Shown here piece after piece: positions 1 to 8,034 of a stretch of 41,925 bases of DNA. Positions within the stretch are counted from its first letter, which is position 1; the number at the start of each line of letters is the position of its first letter. A model generated the notes under the pieces. It was not told where the DNA came from, ran no database searches, and was given only the letters and a program-made list of their open reading frames with translations. The stretch is taken from positions 1 to 41,925 of the forward strand of contig NZ_LFME01000039.1 in assembly GCF_001043115.1 (NCBI RefSeq). Reading direction: 5' to 3'. The position numbers were made by a program, and so were the translations under genes. This DNA comes from Xanthomonas sp. NCPPB 1128 (GTDB lineage Bacteria; Pseudomonadota; Gammaproteobacteria; Xanthomonadales; Xanthomonadaceae).

Positions 1-105
1 GGCAAGCAAATCGTGTGTGCTGCCATGCGTAAGCTCCTGCACCTCGCCTACGGCGTCCTCAAATCGGGCACCGCGTTCGACCCGAAAAGGGCCCTTGCCT
101 GCTAG
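1..105 (+). pseudogene. IS110-family transposase, 3' fragment
   Basis: The frame is open from the first base and ends at TAG 103-105, giving 34 residues that read GKQIVCAAMRKLLHLAYG and onward. This resembles the C-terminal end of IS110/IS116/IS902 transposases, which typically finish with an A-x-MRKLL-x-L-x-Y-x-x-L-x-x-G stretch. The catalytic DEDD and serine domains would lie upstream of the window, so it cannot be said whether the element is intact. The 130 bp that follow, before the next gene, presumably hold the right end of the element. No terminal inverted repeat is expected for IS110 and none is seen. Confidence 0.7.
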
Positions 106-236
106 GGGGTAAGACGGTATCTACGGGCAGCACGATGTGCGGCGATAGCGGATTAGAGGTGCGTCAAGCCGCTTCTGCATGTGAGCCCATCGCACGTCTT
201 GCGTCCAGCGCTGGGCCGCGCCGCCGATGCCGCGAT

Positions 237-953
237 TCAGTGACGCTGCATGCCGCGCGGCCGTCCCTGCGCATCGAAGTCGATGCCCACGGTGACGCGA
301 TCGCCTTGCACGCCGTCCGGCATCCAGCGCAGGCGCCCGCGTCGGCCCACCAGCACGTACACGTGATCCACCTTGTCCGGCGTGGCCTGCAGCGCCTCGC
401 CCTGTTCCTTCAGGGCCGTGGCCACCCGGTAAGCGCCCTCGAAATCGATGTCCTGCAGTGCGGCGGTGTCGGTGGCCGGCTTGAGGAACGGCCCGAACAC
501 GCGCGGATTGACCGGTGCGTCCTTGTGCCAGACCTCGTCGTGGAAGCTGTATTCGTCCACGTGGTCCGGCTGTGCGGGGTCCAGCAGCTCGAGTCCGATG
601 CGGTTGTCGTAGAAATGCACGGCATGGAAGACGCGCAGGTCGTGGCCCTGCAGGGCGGGCAGGTCCGCCAGCGCCTGCCGCGCCGCGCGCAGCCGCTCGG
701 GGTCGAACAGCAGGTTGCCGCGTGGTGCCGGCGTCGGCTGCGGTTCGGTGTCGGCAGCAGGGGCGGCCGGGGACGCCGCCAGCGACTGCGGCTTGGAGGG
801 GGCCCGCAGGGCGGTCGCCGGGTCCGTCGCCTGCAGGCGCGATCCCGTCTGCAGGGTGGCGCGGATGGTGTCCCAGGCGCCGCCGGCGAAGGCGAGGCCG
901 CCGAGCAGCAGGACCACGCCGGCGAAGACCACTGGGGTAGGCGGTGTCTTCAT
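237..953 (-). CDS. Membrane-anchored protein of unknown function
   Basis: A 238-residue protein starting at ATG 953. One N-terminal hydrophobic segment (about residues 8-27) is followed by an Ala/Pro-rich linker (about 40-75) and a soluble domain of about 150 residues. This gives a signal-anchored periplasmic protein or a cleaved secreted one. The start overlaps the stop of the upstream gene by four bases (ATGA, 950-953), so the two genes are probably translationally coupled and act together. I do not recognise a catalytic motif or family. It is unlikely to be a shadow, because the stop-start coupling and the signal-like N-terminus are both coherent. Confidence 0.75.
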   Translation of the reverse strand: MKTPPTPVVFAGVVLLLGGLAFAGGAWDTIRATLQTGSRLQATDPATALRAPSKPQSLAASPAAPAADTEPQPTPAPRGNLLFDPERLRAARQALADLPALQGHDLRVFHAVHFYDNRIGLELLDPAQPDHVDEYSFHDEVWHKDAPVNPRVFGPFLKPATDTAALQDIDFEGAYRVATALKEQGEALQATPDKVDHVYVLVGRRGRLRWMPDGVQGDRVTVGIDFDAQGRPRGMQRH

Positions 954-1906
954 GGCAGCTCCAGGTCGGCGCGGGTGGGGTGTTGCGGGTCGTACAGTAC
1001 CGACACCGTGTCGCGCGGCAGCTGCCCGACGTCGATCAGCGACACGAATCGCCGCAGCGTCGCCTCGTGCTTGTTGCCCGACGCGTCCTCGAACGCCACG
1101 CGGAACTCCACCTGCGGCTGTTCGTTGAGGGTGGTGCCGGTCTGGCGCACGTCCAGCACCCGTGCCCGCGCGCGCAGGCCGCGGTACTTCAAGGTCTCGT
1201 CGGTGGAGTTGCTGCGAATCACGCGCAGGATCACGCGCAGCGCCAGCACGTAGCCGTTGAGCACCAGCGCACTCATCAGCAGCGGGTGGTTGAAGGACAG
1301 GAAGGTCCAGCCCAGCCCGCGGTTCTGCAGGCGCCAGGCCACGACGTAGGCGGCGCCGACCAGGACCACCAGCAGCACCGCGCCGGCCGCGCGGCGCCAC
1401 AGGCTGGCGCGGTCCAGGGCCGGCTCGGCGTCCTCCAGCACCAGGTTCGGGGTGGCGCCCGGCGTGGTGCTCAGCCGCAGCGGCACGCTGCGCCCGCTCT
1501 CGAAACGGCGTTGCGCCGGCTTGCGGTCCACGATCAGCAGGGTGTCGCGGATGGGCGTGCCGGACAGGTTGTCGAAGGCCAGGGTCAGCGACAGCTGCGG
1601 CCATCCTTTCACTTCGACCCCGGTCGGGGCGGCGCGCTCGATCAGCGCCTCGCGGCGCACACCGTGGGTGAGGAGGTGGCGCACGCGTTGCAGTGCGCGT
1701 CCGGGCATCAGCAGCAGCGTGTCCAGGTAGGCGTAGAGCAGGTGCAGCCACAGGCCCAACGACGGCGCCAGCAGGGTCAGCGCCCACCCGGGCGAACTGG
1801 GCTGGGCCAGCACGCGTGGCCAGTCGCTGGCGAAATAGAGGATGCAGGGGAAGGGGATGGCGAAGAACAGCAGAAACGCGAGCCAAAACCAGGCGAACAA
1901 CTTCAC
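950..1906 (-). CDS. DUF3592-like integral membrane protein
   Basis: A 318-residue protein with an N-terminal membrane segment (residues 3-22), a second hydrophobic stretch near 40-65, and two close segments around 170-225. The last 90 residues read as a small beta-rich domain, starting near YRGLRARARVLDVRQTG and ending in DTVSVLYDPQHP. That matches the pattern of DUF3592 proteins, where a V-x-Y-D-P element closes the domain. The role is unknown. It is the first gene of a two-gene unit with the overlapping gene downstream. The promoter must lie in 1907-2000, back to back with the tRNA promoter. Confidence 0.75.
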   Translation of the reverse strand: MKLFAWFWLAFLLFFAIPFPCILYFASDWPRVLAQPSSPGWALTLLAPSLGLWLHLLYAYLDTLLLMPGRALQRVRHLLTHGVRREALIERAAPTGVEVKGWPQLSLTLAFDNLSGTPIRDTLLIVDRKPAQRRFESGRSVPLRLSTTPGATPNLVLEDAEPALDRASLWRRAAGAVLLVVLVGAAYVVAWRLQNRGLGWTFLSFNHPLLMSALVLNGYVLALRVILRVIRSNSTDETLKYRGLRARARVLDVRQTGTTLNEQPQVEFRVAFEDASGNKHEATLRRFVSLIDVGQLPRDTVSVLYDPQHPTRADLELP

Positions 1907-1985
1907 GATGCGCGGGGGATGCGGACGACGGGGGCGGGAGGGTAACCCATCGATCGCTGCGCTCGCGCGAAGGCCCGGGCAGCGA

Positions 1986-2015
1986 TTGACCCCGGCCCGG
2001 GCCGACGCCTAGAAT
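1986..2015 (+). promoter_or_regulatory. Sigma-70 type promoter of the tRNA gene
   Basis: TTGACC at 1986-1991 and TAGAAT at 2010-2015 are separated by 18 bases. The -10 box ends ten bases before the mature tRNA 5' end. Each hexamer differs from consensus at one position, making this the best-formed promoter in the window. Confidence 0.75.
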
Positions 2016-2025
2016 TGCCAGTTCC

Positions 2026-2101
2026 GCCGGAATAGCTCAGTCGGTAGAGCGGCGCATTCGTAATGCGTAGGTCGCAGGTTCGACTCCTGTTTCCGGCACC
2101 A
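2026..2101 (+). tRNA. tRNA-Thr (anticodon CGT)
   Basis: The 76 bases fold as a complete cloverleaf. The acceptor stem is GCCGGAA/TTCCGGC, the D arm GCTC/GAGC, the anticodon stem GCGCA/TGCGT with loop TTCGTAA, and the T arm GCAGG-TTCGACT-CCTGT. Discriminator A and an encoded CCA follow at 2098-2101. The anticodon CGT reads the threonine codon ACG. Promoter and terminator sit close on both sides, so the gene is monocistronic. Confidence 0.97.
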
Positions 2102-2111
2102 GTTGCACCCA

Positions 2112-2137
2112 GAAGGCAGCCGCGAGGCTGCCTTCCT
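2112..2137 (+). terminator. Intrinsic terminator after tRNA-Thr
   Basis: A perfect 10-bp stem, GAAGGCAGCC (2112-2121) against GGCTGCCTTC (2126-2135), with a GCGA tetraloop. Only a loose T-rich tail follows, which is common for GC-rich genomes. Confidence 0.7.
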
Positions 2138-2417
2138 GGTTTCTGCGATGCCGCTTTCTGCGACGCAGGTCCGTGCGTGCGACCGCCTGCGACGCCGTGT
2201 CGCAGCCGGGTGCGGCAATGTGTCGCACATAAAAACGCGGCCTGGCGCCCGCCCGGGCTTGTCAATGACTTCCGGAGTTGCGGCACGGCAGCATAAAATG
2301 CGTCGTTGATCGCGCATGCCGGCCCGGATGCCGCGGCGGACGCGGGACAGCCCCCTCTACGGCGCCCCGCCTCCCGCTCCCGCGCGGTTCGCATCCCCTA
2401 CGCAATTGGATCGTTCG
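2138..2417 (+). promoter_or_regulatory. Leader region of the cyo operon
   Basis: Non-coding stretch between the tRNA terminator and cyoA. It contains a small inverted repeat, ATGTG-TCG-CACAT (2218-2230), and a possible -10 box TAAAAT (2294-2299) with only a poor -35 about 18 bases upstream (TTCCGG). I see no clear FNR/ANR site, only a half-site-like TTGAT near 2305. The start of transcription cannot be fixed from sequence. No gene fits here. Confidence 0.35.
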
Positions 2418-3359
2418 ATGATTCCGTTGAAACAACTCCGGCGCTCGCTGCGCTCCGGTCTGTCGCTCCTGCCTGTGCTGTTGCTGGCCGGCTGCGACGC
2501 GGCCATCCTCAACCCCAAGGGTCAGATCGGCCACGACGAGAAGACGCTGCTGATCACCTCGGTGGTGTTGATGCTGCTGGTGGTGATCCCGGTCATCGTG
2601 ATGACCCTGGCCTTCGCCTGGCGCTACCGCGCGTCCAACACCAAGGCCCGCTACGAGCCGAACTGGTCGCACTCCACCGCGATCGAGGTGGTGGTGTGGT
2701 CGATCCCGTGCATGATCATCCTGGTCCTGGCGGTGCTGACCTGGCGCTCCTCGCATGCGCTGGATCCGTACAAGCCGCTGGATTCGGACGTCAAGCCGAT
2801 CACCATCGAGGCGGTGGCGCTGGACTGGAAGTGGATGTTCATCTATCCGGAGCAGGGCATCGCCACGGTCAACGAGATCGCGTTCCCGGTCGACACGCCG
2901 CTGAACTTCAAGATCACCTCCGACACGGTGATGAACTCGTTCTTCATCCCGCACCTGGGCACGCAGATCTATGCGATGGCCGGCATGGAGACCAAGCTGC
3001 ACCTGATCGCCAACGAGCCGGGCGAGATGTTCGGCCTGTCGGCGAACTACAGCGGCCACGGCTTCTCGAAGATGGGCTTCGCCGCGCATGCCACCGACCG
3101 CGCCGGCTTCGACGCGTGGGTGGCCAAGGTCAAGGCGTCGCAGAAGACCCTGGACCAGGCCGAGTTCCAGGTGCTGGCGGCCAACCGCAACGACAAGGCC
3201 GCTTACCCGGTGACGTACTACGCCTCGGTGCAGGACGGTCTGTTCAAGTCGTTGATCGACAAATACATGATGGGCAAGGGCCACAAGATGGAAGGCCACG
3301 ACGCTCATCCGGCATCGGCTGCTGAGCCGGTCGCCATGTGCACTTCTGGAGACAAGTGA
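2418..3359 (+). CDS. cyoA: Cytochrome bo3 ubiquinol oxidase subunit II (lipoprotein)
   Basis: A 313-residue protein. Subunit II of the terminal oxidase docks on subunit I in the inner membrane. The signal sequence ends in a lipobox (LLAGC), so the mature N-terminus is lipidated. Two transmembrane segments follow (about residues 42-65 and 85-105), then a periplasmic cupredoxin domain. That domain contains the conserved block [19 protein letters not shown] and lacks the Cys/His CuA ligands of cytochrome c oxidases, which separates a quinol oxidase from CoxB. ATG 2418 places the basic n-region directly before the signal. Upstream in-frame ATGs (from 2316) would add a Pro/Arg-rich tail and are rejected. 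It overlaps cyoB by one base. Confidence 0.95.
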   Translation: MIPLKQLRRSLRSGLSLLPVLLLAGCDAAILNPKGQIGHDEKTLLITSVVLMLLVVIPVIVMTLAFAWRYRASNTKARYEPNWSHSTAIEVVVWSIPCMIILVLAVLTWRSSHALDPYKPLDSDVKPITIEAVALDWKWMFIYPEQGIATVNEIAFPVDTPLNFKITSDTVMNSFFIPHLGTQIYAMAGMETKLHLIANEPGEMFGLSANYSGHGFSKMGFAAHATDRAGFDAWVAKVKASQKTLDQAEFQVLAANRNDKAAYPVTYYASVQDGLFKSLIDKYMMGKGHKMEGHDAHPASAAEPVAMCTSGDK

Positions 3360-5359
3360 TGCTAGGCAAACTCACGCTCGAGGCGGTTCCGTACCACGAG
3401 CCGATCATCATGGCGGCCCTCGGCGGCGCCGGCCTGCTCGGCCTGCTGGTGGTGGCCGCGGTCACCAAGTACAAGCTGTGGGGCTACCTCTGGAAGGAGT
3501 GGTTCACCTCGGTCGACCACAAGCGCATCGGCGTCATGTACATCGTGGTGGCGCTGGTCATGCTGCTGCGCGGCTTCGCCGACGCGGCGATGATGCGCAC
3601 CCAGCAGGCGATCGCGCACGGCGGCAACGAAGGCATCTTCCCGCCGCACCACTACGATCAGATCTTCACCGCGCACGGCGTGATCATGATCTTCTTCATG
3701 GCCATGCCGTTCATGACCGGCCTGTTGAACCTGATCGTGCCGCTGCAGATCGGCGCGCGCGACGTGGCGTTCCCGTTCCTGAACTCGCTGAGCTTCTGGC
3801 TGTTCGTGGCCGGCGCGGCGCTGGTCAACATCTCCCTGGGCGTGGGCGAGTTCGCGCAGACCGGCTGGCTGGCCTACCCGCCGCTGTCCGGGCTGGAATA
3901 CAGTCCAGGCGTCGGTGTCGACTACTACATCTGGGCGTTGCAGATATCAGGCCTGGGCACATTGCTCACCGGCATCAACTTCTTCGTGACGATCATGCGC
4001 ATGCGCGCGCCGGGCATGACCCTGATGCGTATGCCGATCTTCACCTGGACCGCGCTGATCACCAACATCCTGATCATCGCCGCGTTCCCGATCCTGACCG
4101 TGGCGCTGGCGCTGCTGGGTGCGGACCGCTACCTGGGCACGCACTTCTTCACCAACGACGGTGGCGGCAACGCCATGATGTACGTCAACCTGATCTGGAT
4201 CTGGGGCCACCCGGAGGTCTACATCCTGATCCTGCCGGCGTTCGGCATCTTCTCCGAGCTGATCGCCACCTTCAGCCGCAAGCGCCTGTTCGGCTACACC
4301 TCGATGGTGTACGCGACCTCGTGCATCGGCGTGCTGTCGTTCATCGTATGGCTGCACCACTTCTTCACCATGGGCTCGGGCGCCAACGTCAATGCCTTCT
4401 TCGGCATCACGACGATGATCATCTCGATCCCCACCGGCGTGAAGATCTTCAACTGGCTGTTCACCATGTTCCGCGGCCGCGTGCACATGACCGCACCGGT
4501 CCTGTGGACCATCGGCTTCATCATCACCTTCGTCATCGGCGGCATGACCGGCGTGATGCTGGCGATCCCGGCGGTGGACTTCGTGCTGCACAACAGCCTG
4601 TTCCTGATCGCGCACTTCCATAACGTGATCATCGGCGGCGTGGTGTTCGGTTACCTGGCGGGCCTGACCTACTGGTTCCCGAAGGCGTTCGGCTTCAAGC
4701 TCAACGAGACGCTGGGCAAGGCCTCGTTCTGGTGCTGGATCATCGGCTTCTTCGTCGCCTTCATGCCGCTGTACGTGCTCGGCTTCATGGGCATGACCCG
4801 GCGCATGAACAGTTACAACCATCCGGAGTGGGCGCCATGGCTGATGGTGGCCGCGGCGGGTGCGGCGATCATCGGCACCGGCATCTTCCTGAACCTGGTG
4901 CAGATCGGTTACAGCATCTGGAAGCGCAAGGACAACATGGACCTGACCGGCGATCCGTGGGACGGCCGGACCCTGGAGTGGGCGACCTCCTCGCCGCCGC
5001 CGTTCTACAACTTCGCGGTGCTGCCGCACATCGACGACCGCGATCAGTTCTGGGAAGACAAGCTCAAGGGCAAGGGCTGGCCGCGTCCGGCCAAGTACGA
5101 ACCGATCCACATGCCGCGCAATACGGCGGCGGGCTTCTGGATCGGCGCCTTCAGCATCGTCCTGGGTTTCGGTCTGACCTGGCACATCTGGTGGATGGCG
5201 GTGATCGGCCTGGTCGGCATGATCGGCAGCTTCATCGCGCGCACCTTCGATGACGACATCGATTACTGGGTCCCGGCGGAGGAAGTGGAACGCATCGAGA
5301 ACGCGCGTTTCGCCCTGCTGGAACAGCAACACGCGGCCAACGCCGCAAAGGCGGTCTGA
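3359..5359 (+). CDS. cyoB: Cytochrome bo3 ubiquinol oxidase subunit I
   Basis: A 666-residue heme-copper oxidase core subunit that oxidises ubiquinol, reduces O2 to water and pumps protons. With the start at ATG 3359 the residue numbers match E. coli CyoB exactly. Quinol-site residues R71, D75, H98 and Q101 are present, as is the low-spin heme ligand H106. Further on, GHPEVYI (CuB His and the cross-linked Tyr), the HH pair in WLHHFF and HFHNV (high-spin and low-spin heme ligands) are all intact. This agreement also settles the start: the in-frame ATG at 3338 would add seven residues inside cyoA. The start overlaps the cyoA stop (TGATG). Confidence 0.98.
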   Translation: MLGKLTLEAVPYHEPIIMAALGGAGLLGLLVVAAVTKYKLWGYLWKEWFTSVDHKRIGVMYIVVALVMLLRGFADAAMMRTQQAIAHGGNEGIFPPHHYDQIFTAHGVIMIFFMAMPFMTGLLNLIVPLQIGARDVAFPFLNSLSFWLFVAGAALVNISLGVGEFAQTGWLAYPPLSGLEYSPGVGVDYYIWALQISGLGTLLTGINFFVTIMRMRAPGMTLMRMPIFTWTALITNILIIAAFPILTVALALLGADRYLGTHFFTNDGGGNAMMYVNLIWIWGHPEVYILILPAFGIFSELIATFSRKRLFGYTSMVYATSCIGVLSFIVWLHHFFTMGSGANVNAFFGITTMIISIPTGVKIFNWLFTMFRGRVHMTAPVLWTIGFIITFVIGGMTGVMLAIPAVDFVLHNSLFLIAHFHNVIIGGVVFGYLAGLTYWFPKAFGFKLNETLGKASFWCWIIGFFVAFMPLYVLGFMGMTRRMNSYNHPEWAPWLMVAAAGAAIIGTGIFLNLVQIGYSIWKRKDNMDLTGDPWDGRTLEWATSSPPPFYNFAVLPHIDDRDQFWEDKLKGKGWPRPAKYEPIHMPRNTAAGFWIGAFSIVLGFGLTWHIWWMAVIGLVGMIGSFIARTFDDDIDYWVPAEEVERIENARFALLEQQHAANAAKAV

Positions 5360-5362
5360 ACC

Positions 5363-5989
5363 ATGGCTTCCACGACGCTCGATCCCCACGCCGCCCAAGC
5401 GGGCGGCCACGACCACGACCACGAACACCATGACGCGGGCGGCAACACCGTCTTCGGGTTCTGGGTCTACCTGATGAGCGACTGCCTCATCTTCGCCGGC
5501 CTGTTCGCCACCTACGCGGTGCTGGCCGGCGCGACGGTGGACGGCCCGACCGCCAAGGAACTGTTCGACCTGAAGTTCGTGCTGGTGGAAACCTTCCTGC
5601 TGCTGTTCAGCAGCCTGGGCTTCGGCCTGGCGATGATCTCGGCGAACAAGCGCAGCATGGGCGGCCTGTACGGCTGGCTGGCGGTCACCGCGGCGCTGGG
5701 CCTGGGCTTCCTGGGCATGGAACTCTACGAGTTCCATCACCTGATCGAAGAGGGCGCCGGCCCCGGCCGCAGCGCGTTCCTGTCGGCCTTCTTCACCCTG
5801 GTCGGCACCCACGGTCTGCACGTGGCCTCGGGCCTGCTGTGGATGACCGTGCTGGTGATCCAGATCGCCAGGAACGGCCTGACCCCGCGCAACATGACCC
5901 GCCTGGCGTGCCTGAGCCTGTTCTGGCACTTCCTGGACGTGATCTGGATCGGCGTGTTCACCATCGTCTACCTGCTGGGAGCGCTGTAA
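5363..5989 (+). CDS. cyoC: Cytochrome bo3 ubiquinol oxidase subunit III
   Basis: A 208-residue integral membrane subunit with about five helices ([20 protein letters not shown] starts the first). It begins three bases after cyoB. The N-terminal 27 residues are unusually His/Asp-rich (HDHDHEHHD), a stretch that could bind metal; this is an inference. The helical core carries the COX3 family pattern, including [10 protein letters not shown]-like and GTHGLHV segments. Its stop overlaps the cyoD start (TAATG). Confidence 0.96.
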   Translation: MASTTLDPHAAQAGGHDHDHEHHDAGGNTVFGFWVYLMSDCLIFAGLFATYAVLAGATVDGPTAKELFDLKFVLVETFLLLFSSLGFGLAMISANKRSMGGLYGWLAVTAALGLGFLGMELYEFHHLIEEGAGPGRSAFLSAFFTLVGTHGLHVASGLLWMTVLVIQIARNGLTPRNMTRLACLSLFWHFLDVIWIGVFTIVYLLGAL

Positions 5990-6327
5990 TGGCCAACCAT
6001 CATTCCTCCGACGCGCACGCCGAGCACGGCCATGGCGGCGGCCTGAAGTCCTACCTGGTCGGCTTCGTGCTGGCGGTGATCCTGACCGTGATCCCGTTCG
6101 GCATGGTGATGAGCGGGGCGTTCCCGCGCGGCGTCACCGTCATCGTCATCGCGGTGCTGGCCGCGGTGCAGATGCTGGTGCACCTGATCTACTTCCTGCA
6201 CATGGACCGTTCGGCCGAACAGCGCTCCAACGTGCACGTGGGCCTGTTCTCGCTGCTGATCATCGGCATCGTGGTGGTCGGCTCGCTGTGGGTGATGCAC
6301 AACCTCAACGTCAACATGATGCACTGA
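5989..6327 (+). CDS. cyoD: Cytochrome bo3 ubiquinol oxidase subunit IV
   Basis: A 112-residue protein with a short His-rich N-terminus and three transmembrane helices (about 20-42, 48-70, 82-104), matching the size of E. coli CyoD (109). Subunit IV assists assembly of the CuB site. ATG 5989 shares its A with the cyoC stop. The longer open frame from 5839 runs through cyoC and is not the start. There is no cyoE (heme O synthase) after it; a strong terminator follows instead. Confidence 0.95.
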   Translation: MANHHSSDAHAEHGHGGGLKSYLVGFVLAVILTVIPFGMVMSGAFPRGVTVIVIAVLAAVQMLVHLIYFLHMDRSAEQRSNVHVGLFSLLIIGIVVVGSLWVMHNLNVNMMH

Positions 6328-6348
6328 GCGGGCATTCCTGCCGCGCAA

Positions 6349-6387
6349 CGCAACGGGCCGCCAGGCGACTGGCGGCCCGTTGCGTTT
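6349..6387 (+). terminator. Intrinsic terminator of cyoABCD
   Basis: A perfect 16-bp stem, CGCAACGGGCCGCCAG (6349-6364) and its complement (6369-6384), closes a GCGA tetraloop and is followed by TTT. It lies 22 bases after the cyoD stop and may also serve the convergent ECF sigma gene. Confidence 0.9.
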
Positions 6388-6433
6388 GCGGCGATGCAGT
6401 CGCACTGGCGATGTCCGCAGGAATGCGCCGGGA

Positions 6434-7249
6434 TCACGCCAGGCAGGGCGTCTCGGCGAGTTCGCACAACGGCAGCCAGGTCAGCACGCCGTCGCGGTTG
6501 CGGATCAGCAGCCCCAGTTGGCCGTGTTGCTGGAGTGGCTGGGCGTAGACCGGCGCGGGGCTGGGCGCGTCACCGTATGCCGAGGCCGACACCGAGAAGG
6601 CGCTGGCCAGCAGGGTCTGCGGCCGCGCCGCGCGCAAGGTGGCGACCAGCCCGGCCGGATCGCCGTGTCGCAAGGCATGGCGGCACAGCGCCAGCAGGCA
6701 GGCATCGTCGTCGTGCGGATCGGCAGTCGCCGGCGCGGGGGCGTCCTCCATCGCCGCACGTGCGCGCTGCAACAGGCGCCGCAGGTGTTGGCGCGAGGCG
6801 CTTTCGCTGCGCGCCGACAACGCCGCCAGGTCGGCATGGCTGAAGTCGAAGGCCTCGGCGAGCAGCAGCATCGCCATGTCGCCGGCCGGCAGCGTGCGCA
6901 CCAGCGTCGCCACAGCCTGCGCCACGTCCGCGCTGTGGAGGGCGTGGCGCTCCGGCCCTTCCGGGTCGTCGGTGACGGACAGCGCGTGTTCCTGTGCGAT
7001 GCGCTCCAGCAAGGCCCGGTGGCGGCCGCGGCGGCGCAGGCGGTCGATGCACAGATGGCGCAGCACGGTGGTCAGCCAGGCGTCGCGGCCGCCGGCAGGC
7101 AGCGGTCCCCGCGCGGCGCGCAGATAGGCCTCCTGTACCAGGTCCTCGGCGTCCTTGCCCTGGCCGAGCCAGCGGTGTGCCAGGGCCAGCAACTGGCGGC
7201 GCAGCGCGTCGTCGCTGCGCGCCGCCTGCGCGTCGGTCGGGAATGTCAC
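6434..7249 (-). CDS. ECF sigma factor with C-terminal extension
   Basis: An RNA polymerase sigma-70 family protein of 271 residues from GTG 7249. Region 2 reads from ALRRQLLALAHRW through the conserved DAEDLVQEAYLRAARG to WLTTVLRHLCIDRLRRRGR. Region 4 covers the FDFSHADLAALSARSESASRQ part (helix-turn-helix). About 80 more residues follow, ending in RDGVLTWLPLCELAE, which is longer than a basic ECF sigma. This resembles the SigJ/ECF41 type, where a SnoaL-like domain modulates activity in place of an anti-sigma factor. No anti-sigma gene is adjacent. A longer start at ATG 7288 (13 more residues) is possible; neither has a strong Shine-Dalgarno. It is divergent from the ClpP-like gene. Confidence 0.85.
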   Translation of the reverse strand: MTFPTDAQAARSDDALRRQLLALAHRWLGQGKDAEDLVQEAYLRAARGPLPAGGRDAWLTTVLRHLCIDRLRRRGRHRALLERIAQEHALSVTDDPEGPERHALHSADVAQAVATLVRTLPAGDMAMLLLAEAFDFSHADLAALSARSESASRQHLRRLLQRARAAMEDAPAPATADPHDDDACLLALCRHALRHGDPAGLVATLRAARPQTLLASAFSVSASAYGDAPSPAPVYAQPLQQHGQLGLLIRNRDGVLTWLPLCELAETPCLA

Positions 7250-7304
7250 GTCGCGGCCCCGTCGTTCGTTGGGAGGGAAACCCACCATACATGGAGACAG
7301 GCCG

Positions 7305-7907
7305 ATGCTGCGTTCCGACGAGACCTCCCCCGCCGCGCCCGCCGCGCTAGCGCCGTCCGGCGCCTTCCTCGAGGAAAAGGCGTTCCGCGCGCGGACCTTG
7401 CTGCTGTTCGGCACCATCACCGACGCCAGCGCCTACCAGACGGTGCGCCACCTGCTGGCGCTGGATGCCGAGTCCGATGCGCCGATCGCGATGATCGTGT
7501 CCTCGCCGGGCGGTCATCTCGAATCCGGCGACGCCATCCACGATGCGCTGCGCTTCATTTCCGCGCCGGTCGACATGATCGGCTCGGGTTGGGTCGGCAG
7601 CGCGGCCACGCACGTGTTCCTCGGGGTGCCGCGCGAGCGCCGGGTGTGCCTGCCGCAGACCCGGTTCCTGATCCATCAGCCCAGCGGCGGCGCCGGCGGC
7701 CCGGCCAGCGACATCGCCATCCAGGCCAGCGAGATCCTCAAGGCGCGTGCCCGCATCGCCAAGGTCATTGCCCGCGAGACCGGCCAGCCGCTGGAGCGCG
7801 TTGAGGCCGACATCGAGCGCGACTGCTGGATGTCGGCGCAGGAGGCGATGGACTACGGCCTGGTATCGCGCATCGTCGAGCGGCGCAGCCAACTGGCCGG
7901 GCGCTGA
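7305..7907 (+). CDS. ClpP-like serine protease subunit
   Basis: A 200-residue member of the ClpP/crotonase-fold protease family. The catalytic triad is visible: Ser99 (in GWVGSAATH), His124 (in FLIHQPSGG) and Asp173 (in IERDCWMSAQEA). The nucleophile elbow reads WVGSAA rather than the canonical QAASMG. The N-terminus also lacks the usual ClpP axial-loop sequence, so this is a divergent paralogue, not the clpX-linked housekeeping enzyme. No clpX or clpA neighbour is present, so an unfoldase partner would have to come from elsewhere. ATG 7305 has GGAGA eight bases upstream. The gene is head-to-head with an ECF sigma factor about 55 bp away, which suggests co-regulation. Confidence 0.85.
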   Translation: MLRSDETSPAAPAALAPSGAFLEEKAFRARTLLLFGTITDASAYQTVRHLLALDAESDAPIAMIVSSPGGHLESGDAIHDALRFISAPVDMIGSGWVGSAATHVFLGVPRERRVCLPQTRFLIHQPSGGAGGPASDIAIQASEILKARARIAKVIARETGQPLERVEADIERDCWMSAQEAMDYGLVSRIVERRSQLAGR

Positions 7908-8034
7908 GCGCGCTCTCCGCCACGTGCCACAGGCGCCGTGCGCCGGGCATGACCTATGGCATGGCACGCGGCGGCGGCGCAGGCATAGCATGGGGGTTTG
8001 CCTGTCCGCTGTCGTTCGCCCCCCTGGAGACCCC

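Noticed and set aside
2288-2310. TTGAT half-site before cyoA as an FNR/ANR box
   Set aside because: The complementary ATCAA half is missing at the required spacing.
3947-5929. A 660-codon minus-strand frame opposite cyoBC
   Set aside because: Antisense shadow rich in His/Gln/Arg/Asp, produced by codon bias; the plus strand encodes intact oxidase subunits.
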